A DNA stretch of 64,000 bases from Actinoplanes lutulentus. GTDB lineage: Bacteria; Actinomycetota; Actinomycetes; Mycobacteriales; Micromonosporaceae. Each line of letters opens with the position of its first letter. Position 1 is the first letter of the stretch. A model generated the notes under the pieces. It searched no databases and was not told where the DNA came from. It worked only from the letters and a program-made list of their open reading frames with translations. The stretch lies in contig NZ_QLMJ01000003.1 of NCBI RefSeq assembly GCF_003259845.1, positions 186,001 through 250,000 of the forward strand, written 5' to 3'. Below are positions 18,765 to 30,803 of the stretch, piece after piece. A program made the translations under genes and the position numbers.

Positions 18765-18768
<4 letters not shown>

Positions 18769-19919
18769 GCGCGTTCACCCACCTCTGGAACCAGATCGCG
18801 CCGATCGGCCGGGCGGCCAGCGGCGGTTACCTGCGGTATGCGCTGACCGAGCCGGAGTTGACGCTGCGCGACTGGTTTCGCTCTCAGGCCGCGCGAAGAG
18901 ACATGCTGGTCACCGACGACGGCAATGGGAATCTCTTCGCATGGCGGGGCGAACCGTGGGCGCCGGGAACGGTTCTCACCGGATCGCATTTCGACTCGGT
19001 TCCGCACGGTGGCGGCTATGACGGGCCACTCGGAATCGTCAGTGCATTTCTCGCCGCCGATAAAATAGACAAGTCACGAAAAATTGCAATCGCCGCCTTT
19101 GTCGAAGAAGAGGGCGGGCGGTTCGGCGTACCGTGTCTGGGGTCTCGGCTGCTGACCGGCGCGATCGCGCCGCAGCAGGCCGCAGCGCTCGAAGATCGCG
19201 ATGGCGTCTCGTTCGGTCAGGCTCTGGGTTCGACGCCGTCCGGCGCGCAGCTCGACAAGGTCAAGAACCTGAAGGCGTTCGTCGAGCTGCACGTCGAGCA
19301 GGGGCGGGCGCTCGACGTGCCGGTCGGGGTGGCGTCCGCGATCTGGCCGCACGGGCGCTGGCGGATGGACTTCGCCGGGGTCGGTGACCATGCCGGGACG
19401 ACTCGGATGGCCGATCGGCACGACCCGATGCTGACGTTCGCGTTCACCGTGCTCGCGGCCAACAAGGAGGCCCGGCTCACCGGTGCGCACGCCACCGTCG
19501 GGCGGGTGCAGGTCGAGCCGAATGCCACCAACGCGATCCCGTCGCTGGTCCGCGGCTGGCTCGACGCCCGCGCCGCCGACACCGCCACGCTGGACCGGCT
19601 GGTCGACGGGGTGGTCCGCAAGGCGACCGAGCGGGCCGGGCGGGACGGCACGACGTTCACGATCAGCCCCGAGTCGGTGACCGGTGAGGTCGCGTTCGAC
19701 ACGGCGCTGGCCGAGCGGCTCGCCAAGACGCTGGGTGACGCCCCGATCCTGCCGACCGGCGCCGGGCACGACGCCGGGGTGCTCTCCGCGCACATCCCGA
19801 CCGCGATGCTCTTCGTGCGCAACCCGACCGGGGTGTCACACTCGCCGGCCGAGTACGCGGAGGACGCCGATTGTGAGGCCGGGATCGAAGCGCTCGCCAA
19901 GGTGCTGGAGGAGCTGTGA
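18765..19919 (+). CDS. M20-family amidohydrolase (allantoate/carbamoylase type) in the hut operon
   Basis: A 384-residue dinuclear-metal amidohydrolase of the allantoate amidohydrolase / N-carbamoyl-amino-acid hydrolase family. Metal ligands are visible in [36 protein letters not shown] and FVELHVEQG, and the C-terminal ligand in [10 protein letters not shown]. Although routinely named allantoate amidohydrolase, it sits between hutU and hutF with 4-bp overlaps at both ends, and no hutG is present. HutF yields N-formylglutamate, so the likeliest role here is its hydrolysis to glutamate and formate. That function is inferred from context. Confidence 0.9.
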
Positions 19920-21214
19920 TCTTCTCTGCTGAGCACGCCTGGGTCGGCGGCAAGGTAGAACGGAACGTCCGCATCGAGGTGACCGACGGGCGGATCACCG
20001 ACGTCGCCCTGAATGCCAACAAAACCGGCACGCTCCTCCACGGCCTCGTTCTTCCCGGCTTCGCCAACGCGCACTCGCACGCCTTTCACCGGGCGCTGCG
20101 CGGGCGCACCCACGGCGATCGCGGCAGCTTCTGGACCTGGCGGGAGCTGATGTACCAGGTGGCCGGCCGGCTCGACCCGGACAGCTACTTCGCGCTGGCC
20201 AAGGCGGTTTACGGCGAGATGGCTCTCGCCGGGATCACCAGTGTCGGCGAGTTCCATTACCTGCACCACGGGCCGGACGGTGTCGCTTACTCCGACCCGA
20301 ACGCGATGGGCAACGCGCTCATCGCGGCCGCCCGCGAGGCCGGGATCCGGATCACGCTGCTGGACGCGGTCTATCTGACCGCCGGTGTCGACGGCAAGCC
20401 TCTCGAAGGCGTGCAGCGGCGGTTCGGCGACGGCGACTACGACGGCTGGCACACCCGGTTCGAGCAGCTGAAAGGCGGCGACGGCGTCAAGATCGGCGCG
20501 GCTCTGCACTCGGTACGGGCGGCGCCCGCCGACGGCATGGCGACGTTCGCGCAGCGCACCGACGGGCTCCCGGTGCACGTCCACCTCTCCGAGCAGCCGG
20601 CCGAGAACGAGGCCTGCCAGGCCGTGCACGGCTGCTCCCCCACCGAGCTGCTGGAAAGGATGGGCGTCTGGCAGCCGATGACCACAGCGGTGCACGCCAC
20701 CCACCTGTCCGCCGCCGACATCACGATCCTGGGCCGGGAGCACTACGCCTGCTTCTGCCCGACGACCGAAAGGGATCTGGCCGACGGCATCGGACCGGCA
20801 CGGACCCTCGCCGACGCCGGCGCGATCCTCACCCTGGGCAGCGACAGCCACGCCGTCATCGACATCTTCGAGGAGGCGCGCGGCGTCGAACTCGACGAAC
20901 GGCTCGCCACCCGGCAGCGCGGTCATTTCAGCGCCGCCGAGCTGCTGACCGCGGCGACCAGCGCCGGGCACGCCTCGCTCGGCTGGAGCGACGCCGGCGA
21001 GATCGCGGTCGGTCAGCGGGCCGATCTGGTCGCCGTCGCACTGGACAGCGTCCGCACCGCCGGGATCGACCCCGGCGGCCTGATCTTCGCGGCCACCGCC
21101 GCCGACGTCACCGACGTGATCGTGGACGGGCGGCCGATCGTCACCGAGGGCAAGCATCGTGCCATGGACGTCCCCCGGGCCCTTCGAGAATCGATCGCTG
21201 AGGTGTTGTCATGA
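19916..21214 (+). CDS. hutF: Formimidoylglutamate deiminase
   Basis: A 432-residue amidohydrolase-superfamily enzyme that converts N-formimino-glutamate to N-formylglutamate and ammonia. It shows [23 protein letters not shown] with the metal-binding Hx[12 protein letters not shown], which is characteristic of HutF, the histidine metal ligand region [13 protein letters not shown], and the late Asp in [16 protein letters not shown]. It starts with GTG overlapping the previous stop (GTGA) and ends in an ATGA overlap with hutI. Confidence 0.95.
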   Translation: MIFSAEHAWVGGKVERNVRIEVTDGRITDVALNANKTGTLLHGLVLPGFANAHSHAFHRALRGRTHGDRGSFWTWRELMYQVAGRLDPDSYFALAKAVYGEMALAGITSVGEFHYLHHGPDGVAYSDPNAMGNALIAAAREAGIRITLLDAVYLTAGVDGKPLEGVQRRFGDGDYDGWHTRFEQLKGGDGVKIGAALHSVRAAPADGMATFAQRTDGLPVHVHLSEQPAENEACQAVHGCSPTELLERMGVWQPMTTAVHATHLSAADITILGREHYACFCPTTERDLADGIGPARTLADAGAILTLGSDSHAVIDIFEEARGVELDERLATRQRGHFSAAELLTAATSAGHASLGWSDAGEIAVGQRADLVAVALDSVRTAGIDPGGLIFAATAADVTDVIVDGRPIVTEGKHRAMDVPRALRESIAEVLS

Positions 21215-22359
21215 GTCTTGTCGTCACCAGCATCGGTGAGCTGGTCACCAACGATCCGCACCTCGGCATCGTGCACGACGCGGCCGTCGTGGTCGAAGGC
21301 GACCGGATCGCCTGGATCGGGCCGTCGTCGCAGGCGCCGGACGCCGACTCGCGCCTCGACGCGGACGGCGCCGCAGTGCTGCCCGGTTTCGTCGACAGCC
21401 ACGCCCACCTGGTCTTTGCCGGGGATCGGGCGGCCGAGTTCGGCGCGCGGATGGCCGGTCAGCCGTACACCGGCGGCGGGATCCGGACCACCGTCGCCGC
21501 GACGCGCGCGGCGTCCGACGAAGATCTGCGCCGCAACGCGCGGCGCCTGGTCAGCGAAGCGCTGCGGCAAGGGACCACCACGATCGAGATCAAATCCGGG
21601 TACGGCCTGAGCGTGGCCGAAGAAGCCAGGTCCCTGCGCCTGGCCGCCGAGATCGTCGAGGAGACCACGTTCCTCGGCGCGCACGTGGTCCCGGCCGAGT
21701 ACGCGGGCCGCGCCGACGAATACGTCGACCTGGTCCGTGGCGAGATGCTGGACGCCGCCGTGCCGTACGCGAAATGGGTCGACGTGTTCTGCGACCGTGG
21801 CGCGTTCGACGGCGACCAGGCCCGCTCGATCCTGAAGGCCGGCGCCGAACGTGGCCTCGGGCTGCGGCTGCACGCCAACCAGCTCGGCCACGGGCCCGGC
21901 GTGCAACTCGCTGTGGAACTGGGCGCCGCCAGCGCCGACCACTGCACCCACCTCGACGACGCCGACGTGGCCGCTCTTGCCGGGTCGGACACCGTCGCCA
22001 CGCTGCTGCCCGGTGCCGAGTTCTCCACCCGGTCTCCGTACCCGGACGCGCGGCGGCTGCTCGACGCCGGTGCCACTGTCGCCCTCGCCACCGACTGCAA
22101 CCCCGGTTCGTCGTACACGTCCTCGATGCCGTTCTGCATCGCGCTGGCCGTACGGGAAATGCGCATGACCCCCGCGGAGGCCGTCTTCGCGGCAACCGCC
22201 GGTGGGGCCGCGGCCCTGCGTCGCGACGACCTCGGCGTCGTCCGGGTCGGCGCCCGCGCTGACCTGGTCATCCTCGACGCGCCCTCACACGTGCACCTGG
22301 CCTACCGGCCCGGTGTTCCCCTGATCCGCACCATTCTGCACAACGGAGTGCCGCAGTGA
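21211..22359 (+). CDS. hutI: Imidazolonepropionase
   Basis: A 382-residue amidohydrolase that opens the imidazolone ring to give N-formimino-glutamate. Landmarks are [21 protein letters not shown] (HxH metal site), [43 protein letters not shown] and [16 protein letters not shown] with the catalytic Asp. Full length. Coupled by 4-bp overlaps to hutF upstream and hutH downstream. Confidence 0.97.
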   Translation: MSLVVTSIGELVTNDPHLGIVHDAAVVVEGDRIAWIGPSSQAPDADSRLDADGAAVLPGFVDSHAHLVFAGDRAAEFGARMAGQPYTGGGIRTTVAATRAASDEDLRRNARRLVSEALRQGTTTIEIKSGYGLSVAEEARSLRLAAEIVEETTFLGAHVVPAEYAGRADEYVDLVRGEMLDAAVPYAKWVDVFCDRGAFDGDQARSILKAGAERGLGLRLHANQLGHGPGVQLAVELGAASADHCTHLDDADVAALAGSDTVATLLPGAEFSTRSPYPDARRLLDAGATVALATDCNPGSSYTSSMPFCIALAVREMRMTPAEAVFAATAGGAAALRRDDLGVVRVGARADLVILDAPSHVHLAYRPGVPLIRTILHNGVPQ

Positions 22360-23891
22360 CCGTCATCGTCCAGCCCACCGGCGTCAGCGCCGCCGACGTC
22401 ATCGCCGTAGCCCGCGGCGACGCCCAGGTCGAGATCTCCCCCGCCGCTGTCGAAGCGATGGCCACCAGCCGTGCCATCGTCGACGGCATCGAGGCGTCCG
22501 GCCGGCCCGTGTACGGCGTGTCCACCGGATTCGGCGCGCTCGCCAACACCTCCATCGCCCCGGAACGCCGGGCCGAACTCCAGCACGCGCTGATCCGCTC
22601 GCACGCGGCCGGGATCGGCGCGCCGATGCCCCGCGAAGTCGTCCGGGCCATGATGCTGCTGCGGGTGCGATCCCTTGCCCTGGGCCGCTCCGGCGTCCGG
22701 CCGGTCCTCGCCCAGGGCCTCGTCGACCTGCTCAACCACGACCTCACCCCGTGGGTGCCGGAGCACGGCTCGCTCGGTGCCTCCGGTGACCTGGCTCCCC
22801 TCGCCCACTGCGCGATCGTGCTGCTCGGCGAAGGCTGGGTGCTCGGCAAGGACGGCTCCCGGCTGTCCGCCGCCGAGGCGCTGCGCACGGCCGGGCTGCA
22901 GCCGCTGGAACTGGCCGCCAAGGAGGGCCTCGCGCTGATCAACGGCACCGACGGCATGCTCGGCATGCTGCTGCTGGCGATCGCCGACGCGTCGCACCTG
23001 TTCGCCATGGCCGACGTGACCACCGCGCTCGCGATCGAGGCGATGCTCGGCTCGGAACGGCCGTTCCTGCCCGAGCTGCACAGCATCCGCCCGCACCCGG
23101 GCCAGGCCGCGTCCGCCGCGAACATCCATCGGCTGCTGCAGGACTCGGCGATCATGGACTCGCACCGGGATGACCTGGCGCATGCCGTGCAGGACGCGTA
23201 CTCGATGCGGTGTGCCCCGCAGGTGGCAGGCGCGGCCCGGGACACTCTCGACTTCGTCAGCGTGGTCGCCGGCCGGGAACTGGTGTCGGTCGTGGACAAC
23301 CCGGTGGTGCTGCCGGACGGCCGGGTCGAGTCGACCGGCAACTTCCACGGGGCGCCGCTCGGATTCGCCGCCGACTATCTGGCGATCGCCGCGTCCGAGG
23401 TGGGTGCCATCGCCGAACGCCGGGTCGACCGGCTGCTCGACGTGACCCGCTCCCGCGACCTGCCGCCGTTCCTCTCCCCGGACGCCGGGGTGAACTCGGG
23501 CCTGATGATCGCGCAGTACACCGCTGCCGGGATCGTCGCCGAGAACCGGCGGCTCGCCTCACCGGCGTCGGTCGACTCGCTGCCGACCAGTGGCATGCAG
23601 GAGGACCACGTCTCGATGGGCTGGGCCGCGGCGAAGAAGCTGCGGATCGTCCTGGACAACCTGACCAGCCTGCTCGCCGTGGAACTGCTGTCCGCGGTCC
23701 GCGGGTTGCAGCTGCGAGCGCCGCTGGCTCCGTCGCCGGCCGGCCGGGCCGCGGTCGCGGCGGTGACGCCGTTCGCGGGCGGACCGGGTCCGGACGTCTT
23801 CCTGGCGCCGGTGCTGGAGTCGGCGCGGGCCGTGGTCAGCGGGCCGGAACTGCGCGCCGCCATCGAGGAGGCGGTCGGCCAGCTCCGCTAG
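22356..23891 (+). CDS. hutH: Histidine ammonia-lyase
   Basis: A 511-residue aromatic amino acid lyase, the first step of the pathway (histidine to urocanate and ammonia). The MIO electrophile forms from Ala142-Ser143-Gly144 in [12 protein letters not shown]. The N-terminal Tyr loop is [12 protein letters not shown], and the later block [14 protein letters not shown] is also conserved. It starts GTG in a GTGA overlap. Having the first enzyme as the last gene of the operon is notable but harmless. It converges with the ATPase gene, overlapping by 4 bp. Confidence 0.97.
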   Translation: MTVIVQPTGVSAADVIAVARGDAQVEISPAAVEAMATSRAIVDGIEASGRPVYGVSTGFGALANTSIAPERRAELQHALIRSHAAGIGAPMPREVVRAMMLLRVRSLALGRSGVRPVLAQGLVDLLNHDLTPWVPEHGSLGASGDLAPLAHCAIVLLGEGWVLGKDGSRLSAAEALRTAGLQPLELAAKEGLALINGTDGMLGMLLLAIADASHLFAMADVTTALAIEAMLGSERPFLPELHSIRPHPGQAASAANIHRLLQDSAIMDSHRDDLAHAVQDAYSMRCAPQVAGAARDTLDFVSVVAGRELVSVVDNPVVLPDGRVESTGNFHGAPLGFAADYLAIAASEVGAIAERRVDRLLDVTRSRDLPPFLSPDAGVNSGLMIAQYTAAGIVAENRRLASPASVDSLPTSGMQEDHVSMGWAAAKKLRIVLDNLTSLLAVELLSAVRGLQLRAPLAPSPAGRAAVAAVTPFAGGPGPDVFLAPVLESARAVVSGPELRAAIEEAVGQLR

Positions 23892-25132
23892 ATCTCCCAG
23901 AGAGCGCTGACCGGCAGGGCACGCATCCGATCACCAAACGGCAGTGTGGTCGTGCCGGTGTAGAGCACGATTCCGGCGAGCAGGTCGTCACCAAGTCGCT
24001 CGGCGAGTTTGCGCAGCCCGGCGAAGTCGTCGGACCGGACCGTCGACGCCGCCTTGACCTCGATGGCGACGACCTGCCGCTGCCGGTTCTCCAGGATGAC
24101 GTCGACCTCGACCTTCTGCTGGTCGCGGTAGTGGTACAGATCAACGAGCTGGTCCGACCAGGTGGCCTGGCGGGCCAGCTCGGACACCACGAATCCCTCC
24201 AGCAACTGCCCGAACGGCTGCCCGGGGCGCAGTAGCTGGTGTGCGTCGATCGCCAGTTGCTGAGCGGCGATTCCCGAGTCGACGAAGACCAGTTTCGGGG
24301 CGTGGGTCGCCCGGCTCCCCAGGTTCCGCGACCAGCCAGGTATCCGCTTGACCAGGAAGACCTCTTCGAGCAACCGCAGATATCGGGCAATGGTGGGCCG
24401 GCTCAGCTGGAGATCGGACTCCAGTGCCCCGGCCGCGATCAGAGTGGCGGAGCGGGCGGCGAGCAGGCGTACGAGTGTCCGCAGCGCGGGTGCCTGCTCG
24501 ATCCGCGCCAGCTCCTGCACGTCCCGGTCGATGAGGGCCTGGACGTAGCTGTCCAGGAAGCGGCCCCGGCGGCGCGGATCATTGCGTGCCACGGCCTCGG
24601 GCAGTCCACCACGGACGATGCGCGCCGCGTAGTCAGCACGGCTGATCGCGGACTCGTGACGAAGGTCCGGTCCTTGTGCGAACACCGCGTCGATGAAGCC
24701 GTCCGGTGCCCCGTCGATCTCCCCCTGCGAGAACGGCCAGAGCTCGACCGTTTCCATCCGCCCGGGCAGTGCGTCCGGGGCGCCACGCATCCCGAACAAC
24801 CGCGACGACCCGGTAAGCAGGAACCGGCCGGGACGAGGGTCCTCGTCGACGGTCGCCTTGATGGCGAGCAGCAGCTCGGGAACCCGCTGAATCTCATCAA
24901 TCATCATGAGATCCCCGAAGGAAACGAAGCCGGTCGGATCCGCGATCGCCGCGGCACGATCCTGCTCACGGTCCAGGTCACGGCGCTCCACCGACCGGTC
25001 CCCGGCGAGCACCCGAACAAGAGTGCTCTTGCCGGCCTGGCGCGCACCACTGATCAGGACGACTCTGGTGTCCTCCAACGCGGCGGACACCAGCTTCTGT
25101 GCGCGGCGTGGTACCAGGTGCGTAGCGGTCAC
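23888..25132 (-). CDS. AAA ATPase with DUF4143 domain
   Basis: A 414-residue ATPase of the AAA_14-DUF4143 type, a large family with mostly unknown roles. Walker A is SGARQAGKSTLVRVL near residue 30, Walker B is LMMIDEIQRVPELLL near 75, and a sensor-like LTGSSRLFGM follows. The C-terminal DUF4143 contains EVDVILENRQRQVVAIEVKA, an Asp...Glu-x-Lys pattern reminiscent of PD-(D/E)XK nucleases. It starts with GTG. A 22-bp tandem repeat array lies immediately upstream. No antitoxin-sized partner is adjacent. Confidence 0.88.
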   Translation of the reverse strand: MTATHLVPRRAQKLVSAALEDTRVVLISGARQAGKSTLVRVLAGDRSVERRDLDREQDRAAAIADPTGFVSFGDLMMIDEIQRVPELLLAIKATVDEDPRPGRFLLTGSSRLFGMRGAPDALPGRMETVELWPFSQGEIDGAPDGFIDAVFAQGPDLRHESAISRADYAARIVRGGLPEAVARNDPRRRGRFLDSYVQALIDRDVQELARIEQAPALRTLVRLLAARSATLIAAGALESDLQLSRPTIARYLRLLEEVFLVKRIPGWSRNLGSRATHAPKLVFVDSGIAAQQLAIDAHQLLRPGQPFGQLLEGFVVSELARQATWSDQLVDLYHYRDQQKVEVDVILENRQRQVVAIEVKAASTVRSDDFAGLRKLAERLGDDLLAGIVLYTGTTTLPFGDRMRALPVSALWEI

Positions 25133-25153
25133 GGCACCGAGACTACCGGGCCG

Positions 25154-25267
25154 GACTTTCGATTCGCGAGCGTTCGACTTTCGATTTGCGGGCGCTTGGC
25201 TTTCGATTTGCGGCGGGGTCGGCTTTCGATTTGCGAGCGGTTGGCTTTCGATTCGCGGCAGGGCCGT
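25154..25267. repeat. Five 22-23 bp tandem repeats upstream of the DUF4143 ATPase gene
   Basis: Units with core CTTTCGATTTGCGRGCG begin at 25156, 25178, 25200, 25223 and 25245. A period of 22-23 bp is two helical turns, so bound proteins would lie on one face of the DNA. The array sits 22 bp before the GTG of the minus-strand ATPase and after the end of rdgB. Confidence 0.7.
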
Positions 25268-25315
25268 TTGCGCGTACCCAAGGAGGGGCGTGCGCGGCGG
25301 GTCCTGCCGCGACCG

Positions 25316-25930
25316 TCAGCGGGGTAGTTCTTTGGCGATGACCTTGGCGAGCTCGCGGAAGGCCTTGCCGCGGTGGCTGATCGCGTCCTTCTCGGCGGGG
25401 GTGAGCTCGGCGTTGGTGCGCTGCTGGCCGTCGCCGATGAAGATCGGGTCGTAACCGAAGCCGCCCTCGCCGCGGCGGCTGCGCAGCAGCGTGCCGGTCT
25501 GGCGGCCCTCGACCAGGTGCTCGCGGCCGTTCGGCAGGACCAGGGCCGCGGCGCAGACGAACGCACCGCCGCGCTGCTCGTCGGAGACGTCGGAGATCTG
25601 CGCCAGCACCAGGTCCAGGTTGGCCTGGTCGTCGCCGTGCTTGCCGGACCAGCGGGCGCTGAAGACGCCGGGCATGCCGTTAAGCGCGTTCACCGCGATG
25701 CCGGAGTCGTCGGCCACCGTGGGCAGGCCGGTGCGTTTCGCGCCCTCACGGGCCTTGATCAGCGCGTTCTCGCCGAACGTCAGACCGGTCTCCGGCACGT
25801 CCGGGTAACCCGGGAAGTCGCCGATGCCGGCCAGGTCGATCTGGGCACGGCCGAGAGCGGCGTCCAGGATGCGCTGGAGCTCGGCGAGCTTCTTCTTGTT
25901 ACCGGTCGCGAGCAGCAGCCGGGCGCTCAC
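25316..25930 (-). CDS. rdgB: Non-canonical purine NTP pyrophosphatase (RdgB/HAM1)
   Basis: A 204-residue house-cleaning pyrophosphatase that hydrolyses dITP, ITP and XTP to monophosphates. It begins [18 protein letters not shown], with the conserved TGNxxK motif, and contains [32 protein letters not shown] and [21 protein letters not shown]. The GTG at 25930 overlaps the rph stop (GTGA), so the longer upstream frame is rejected. It forms an operon with rph. Confidence 0.96.
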   Translation of the reverse strand: MSARLLLATGNKKKLAELQRILDAALGRAQIDLAGIGDFPGYPDVPETGLTFGENALIKAREGAKRTGLPTVADDSGIAVNALNGMPGVFSARWSGKHGDDQANLDLVLAQISDVSDEQRGGAFVCAAALVLPNGREHLVEGRQTGTLLRSRRGEGGFGYDPIFIGDGQQRTNAELTPAEKDAISHRGKAFRELAKVIAKELPR

Positions 25931-26655
25931 GCGGCCAGAGCCTTCTGCTGAGCGGCCGCCAACTCGGAGCAACCGAGCACACCGAGGTCGAGCATCGCGT
26001 CCATCTGGGCTCGTTTGAACACGCCGTTCTCCCCGGTGCCCTGCACCTCGACGAAGTCTCCGCCGGCGGTGCAGACGATGTTCATGTCGACCTCGGCGGC
26101 GACGTCTTCGAGGTACATCAGGTCGAGGCGCGGCTCGCCGTCGACGATGCCGACGCTGACCGCCTGGATCGAGGTGTGCAGCACCTTGTCCACCTTGCCG
26201 GCGAGCGACTTGCGCCCGGACAGCCAGGTCACCGCGTCGTGCAGAGCGACATAGGCCCCGGTGATCGCGGCGGTGCGAGTGCCGCCGTCGGCCTGGAGCA
26301 CGTCGCAGTCGAGGACGATCGAATTTTCCCCGAGCGCCTTGAGGTCGATGCAGGCACGCAGGCTGCGGCCGATCAGCCGGGAGATCTCTTGGGTACGCCC
26401 ACCGAGCTTGCCCTTGACACTTTCCCGATCGCCACGAGTGTTCGTCGCCCGGGGCAGCATCGAGTACTCAGCCGTTACCCAGCCCTGGCCCGAGCCCTTG
26501 CGCCAGCGCGGCACCCCCTCGGTGACACTCGCGGTGCAGAGCACTCGGGTGTTGCCGAACTCCACAAGGACCGAGCCCTCGGGATGGATGCTCCAATGCC
26601 GGGAAAGCGTCACCGGTCGCAGCTGGTCGGCCGTACGGCCGTCGGGTCGCGCCAT
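25927..26655 (-). CDS. rph: Ribonuclease PH
   Basis: A 242-residue phosphorolytic 3'-5' exoribonuclease that trims tRNA 3' ends. It starts [19 protein letters not shown] and shows [29 protein letters not shown], the arginine-rich [19 protein letters not shown] and [23 protein letters not shown]. Full length and typical. It is translationally coupled to rdgB, the same pairing as in mycobacteria. Confidence 0.97.
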   Translation of the reverse strand: MARPDGRTADQLRPVTLSRHWSIHPEGSVLVEFGNTRVLCTASVTEGVPRWRKGSGQGWVTAEYSMLPRATNTRGDRESVKGKLGGRTQEISRLIGRSLRACIDLKALGENSIVLDCDVLQADGGTRTAAITGAYVALHDAVTWLSGRKSLAGKVDKVLHTSIQAVSVGIVDGEPRLDLMYLEDVAAEVDMNIVCTAGGDFVEVQGTGENGVFKRAQMDAMLDLGVLGCSELAAAQQKALAA

Positions 26656-26665
26656 GCCCCCAACC

Positions 26666-27892
26666 CTATGCGTAACGCGCCGCGCCGGCTTCGTCCGCCC
26701 CGGGCTTCCGGCTCGGCGGCACCGCGGAGCGCATCAGCGGCGCGGCAGGACGCAACAGAGCGGCCACGCGGACCGCCGCCGGTGACGGCTCCGGGATCGC
26801 GTCGTGGGCCCGCAGGAAGCCTTCCACAGCGGCCGGCCAGCCGAAGTTCTCGGCGCGGGCGCGGGCCGCCGCACGGCGTTCCACCCGGGGACGTTCCATC
26901 AGGTTGCTGACCGCGTCGGCGAACGCGTCAGCGGTGCCCGGCACGGCGATGCCGGCGTCGCCGACCACCTCGGGCAGGGCGCTCTGCTCGTTCACCACGA
27001 CCGGTGTGCCGCAGGCCAGCGACTCCAGCGCGGTCAGGCCGAACGTCTCCACCGGCCCGGGCGCGAGGGTCACGTCCGCGCTGGCGAGCAGCGCGGCCAC
27101 GTCGGCGCGGTCGGAGATGTGCCCGGCGAAGCGAACCGGCAGCCGGGCACCCCGGTACGCCAGAGCGGTGCGCCGAGTGCCGTCACCAGCCATCACGAGG
27201 ACCGCCGGGATCTTGCCGTTGCGCAGCGCGGCGACCGCGTCGACGGCCAGCTCCGGCCGTTTCGCCGCGGACAGGCGGCTGGCGTAGACGAGCAGCAGTT
27301 CGTCGGGTCGTGCGTACCGGGAGCGGACGTTGACGTCCATCCGGCTCGGGTGGAAGAGGTCGAGGTCGACGCCGAGCGGAACCTCCACCAGGTTCGGCAC
27401 GTCCAGCCGGCGGAACTCGGCGGCGGCGAACGAGGTGGTGCAGACGATCGTGTCGAAGGCCTCGGCGGTACGCCTGTTGAACCGGTCGGCGAGGGCGTCG
27501 CGTTTCGGCATGCCCCAGACGCCGAGGACGCCGGCCAGGCTCTCGTGCGAGACCATCATCGACGGCACGCCGCGTTGCCGGGCCCAGTTGCCGGTCCAGC
27601 GCAGCGTGGTGCGGTCGGAGACCTCGATCCGGTCCGGCTCCAGGCTGTCCAGCAGCTTCGTGATCTCACGCCGGCCGGCGAGCACCCGGTAACCACCGGT
27701 GCGCGGCAGCGGCGCGCTGGGCAGGGTGATGACCCGGCCCTGCTTGGTCATCTTGTCCGAGTGCCGACGGCCCGGAATGATCAGAACGGCTTCGTGCCCG
27801 GCCTGCTGGTAACCGCGGCCGAGCTGGCGCAGAGCGGTGCGCAGACCGCCGGTGTGCACCGTTACGAAGTTGGCCAGGCGAACGATGCGCAA
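26666..27892 (-). CDS. Glycosyltransferase, GT-B fold, family 4 type
   Basis: A 408-residue GT4-like enzyme. The N-terminal Rossmann domain has [26 protein letters not shown]; the C-terminal domain has [82 protein letters not shown], including the E-x7-E nucleotide-sugar motif. The donor is probably a GDP- or UDP-sugar; the acceptor is unknown. I chose TTG at 27892 because GGAG lies eight bases upstream and homology begins with LRIVRLANF; an ATG 60 bases earlier precedes unrelated sequence. It lies 10 bp from rph. Confidence 0.88.
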   Translation of the reverse strand: MRIVRLANFVTVHTGGLRTALRQLGRGYQQAGHEAVLIIPGRRHSDKMTKQGRVITLPSAPLPRTGGYRVLAGRREITKLLDSLEPDRIEVSDRTTLRWTGNWARQRGVPSMMVSHESLAGVLGVWGMPKRDALADRFNRRTAEAFDTIVCTTSFAAAEFRRLDVPNLVEVPLGVDLDLFHPSRMDVNVRSRYARPDELLLVYASRLSAAKRPELAVDAVAALRNGKIPAVLVMAGDGTRRTALAYRGARLPVRFAGHISDRADVAALLASADVTLAPGPVETFGLTALESLACGTPVVVNEQSALPEVVGDAGIAVPGTADAFADAVSNLMERPRVERRAAARARAENFGWPAAVEGFLRAHDAIPEPSPAAVRVAALLRPAAPLMRSAVPPSRKPGADEAGAARYA

Positions 27893-27958
27893 TGCGACAA
27901 CTCCAAGATCACGACCCGTGGTGCATCGGTGCAGCCGACTCCGCCCCCGCACTCCGGC

Positions 27959-28705
27959 TCAGAGATCGTATCTGGCCCCGGGGCGGACGACTTCGACCGG
28001 TCCCGCGTACGCGGCGCTGGCCGCTTCCACAATAGATGCCTCGCTGGCCCAAGCCGGCACCAGATGGGTCAGCAGCAGGCGCCCGACGTCCGCTTTGGTG
28101 GCCGCTTCGCCCGCCTCGCCACCGGTCAGGTGCAGGTCAGGCGGGTTGGGGGCGCCGTCGAGGTAACTCGCCTCACAGAGAAACAGATCGGCACCCGCGG
28201 CCAGCCGCAAAAGGGCGTCACACGGCGCGGTGTCCGACGAGTACGCCAGAACCCGCCCGTTGTGCTCGACCCGGACCCCGTAGGTCTCGACGGGGTGGTT
28301 GACCCGATCGACAGTGACGGTCAGCGGGCCGATCGGGAACGTGCCCGGCTGAAGTCCGTAGAACGTGTAGACGTCGTCGACCGGCTCGCCCTCGGTGCTG
28401 TACGCCGCGGCGATCCGCTCGGCGGCGCCCAGCGGCGCGTAGACCGGCACCGGCGGCAGCGGGCCGGCCGGGTCGTAACGGCGGACCACGACGTAGGTGC
28501 ACGCGTCCAGCATGTGATCGCAATGCAGGTGGGTGAGCAGGATCGCGTCGATCTTGCGCATGTCCGAGTACCGCTGAAGCGCGGACAACGAACCGGAACC
28601 GAAGTCGATCAAGAGTCGGTATCCCTCGGCCTCCACGAGATAGGCCGAACATGCCGACTCGGGGCCGGGGAAACTGCCGGCACAACCGAGAACGGTCAGT
28701 CGCAT
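27959..28705 (-). CDS. MBL-fold metallo-hydrolase (Rv1339-like phosphodiesterase)
   Basis: A 248-residue metallo-beta-lactamase-fold hydrolase. The metal-binding motif HxHxDH is in LLTHLHCDHMLDA; other ligands are in RVNHPVETYGVRV, AYSSDTAPCDAL and LLTHLVPAW. It resembles RNase Z-like proteins but lacks a tRNA exosite arm. In Mycobacterium tuberculosis the gene at this place beside rph-rdgB is Rv1339, reported as a cyclic nucleotide phosphodiesterase; the same role here is inferred from synteny and fold. Confidence 0.88.
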   Translation of the reverse strand: MRLTVLGCAGSFPGPESACSAYLVEAEGYRLLIDFGSGSLSALQRYSDMRKIDAILLTHLHCDHMLDACTYVVVRRYDPAGPLPPVPVYAPLGAAERIAAAYSTEGEPVDDVYTFYGLQPGTFPIGPLTVTVDRVNHPVETYGVRVEHNGRVLAYSSDTAPCDALLRLAAGADLFLCEASYLDGAPNPPDLHLTGGEAGEAATKADVGRLLLTHLVPAWASEASIVEAASAAYAGPVEVVRPGARYDL

Positions 28706-28787
28706 GCGGTTTCCTCTGGCTCACATCGGGTCGAACAACACCGGGTTACCCACGCCGTTGTCCACTCCCCGCCCGACGGGTCTGCGC

Positions 28788-28876
28788 TTGACTTGTCAGA
28801 CCAGTCAATCACGGTGCGAAGCGTACGCCCCGACCAGCGCTTCGCGGAAACAACTGATCGATTTGTCGTCAAATCG
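28788..28876. promoter_or_regulatory. Two inverted repeats in the divergent promoter region
   Basis: TTGACT/AGTCAA (28788-28793 and 28803-28808) and CGATTT/AAATCG (28859-28864 and 28871-28876) lie in the 285-bp spacer between the MBL hydrolase gene and the small membrane-protein gene. They are candidate operators. No gene is visible in this spacer. Confidence 0.3.
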
Positions 28877-28990
28877 ACAACGTATGTCACAAGCACCGTG
28901 ACCTCGGTCATCACGATTTCTACCGTCACGTCCGGTGACCTCTTGGCGTTGCTCAGGGTAGTACGTCGAAGGTCATCTGATGGAGGCGAC

Positions 28991-29374
28991 GTGACCGCGG
29001 TCGAGCAGACCCGCACTACCCGTACCGAGCCCGTGGAAAACGCCCCGATTCTCGCTTCTGGCGACGATCCCGGCGTCTTCCGTTTCCCTGCTCCGGAGGA
29101 TCCGGCACCCCGCCTCGCCAAGATCCTTGCGATGGCGCTGTACGGCACCGCGCTCGGTCTCACCGGCGTCGGCGTCGGCCTTTACGCGGTGATCGCCGTC
29201 TTCGGAGGCGCGCCCGGCTGGTATCTGCCGGTACTGGGTCTGCTCACGGTGCTGAGCGTGGTGCCGACAGCGGCCGCGTTCCTCGCCATCCACGAGCGGA
29301 ACCTGCCGTGGTGGCTGCTGTTCGCGGCCGCGCCGCCGATGGCCGCCGCCGTGGCAGTGGCCATCTCTTACTAG
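28991..29374 (+). CDS. Small membrane protein, unknown function
   Basis: A 127-residue protein with a charged N-terminal 45 residues and three hydrophobic segments: about 48-72 (LAKILAMALYGTALGLTGVGVGLYAVIAVFGG region), 76-98 and 105-125. GGAGG lies four bases before the GTG at 28991. It ends eight bases before the convergent cysM stop. I do not recognise a family. Confidence 0.7.
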   Translation: MTAVEQTRTTRTEPVENAPILASGDDPGVFRFPAPEDPAPRLAKILAMALYGTALGLTGVGVGLYAVIAVFGGAPGWYLPVLGLLTVLSVVPTAAAFLAIHERNLPWWLLFAAAPPMAAAVAVAISY

Positions 29375-29382
29375 GCCCTTCC

Positions 29383-30681
<1,299 letters not shown>

Positions 30682-30731
30682 CTAAAGAGTGTCGTTCACG
30701 AGGGAAAAGCAAAACGGGTCGGGACGGTCGC

Positions 30732-30803
30732 TCAGCGACACTCGTAGACCACCGACACCGGGCTCTGCCCGAACATGCACGACTGCACGGCACTCACCTT
30801 CAC
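30732..30803 (-). CDS. Possible 23-residue micro-ORF between mec and cysO
   Basis: A GTG at 30803 overlaps the mec stop (GTGA) and opens a 24-codon frame reading VKVSAVQSCMFGQSPVSVVYECR, ended by TGA at 30732. The 4-bp overlap would couple it to mec. It contains two Cys codons, one next to the stop, so it might act as a cysteine-sensing leader for cysO-cysM. Its coding status is uncertain. It does not resemble the known actinobacterial HVDLR-type cysteine leader peptides. Confidence 0.25.
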   Translation of the reverse strand: MKVSAVQSCMFGQSPVSVVYECR

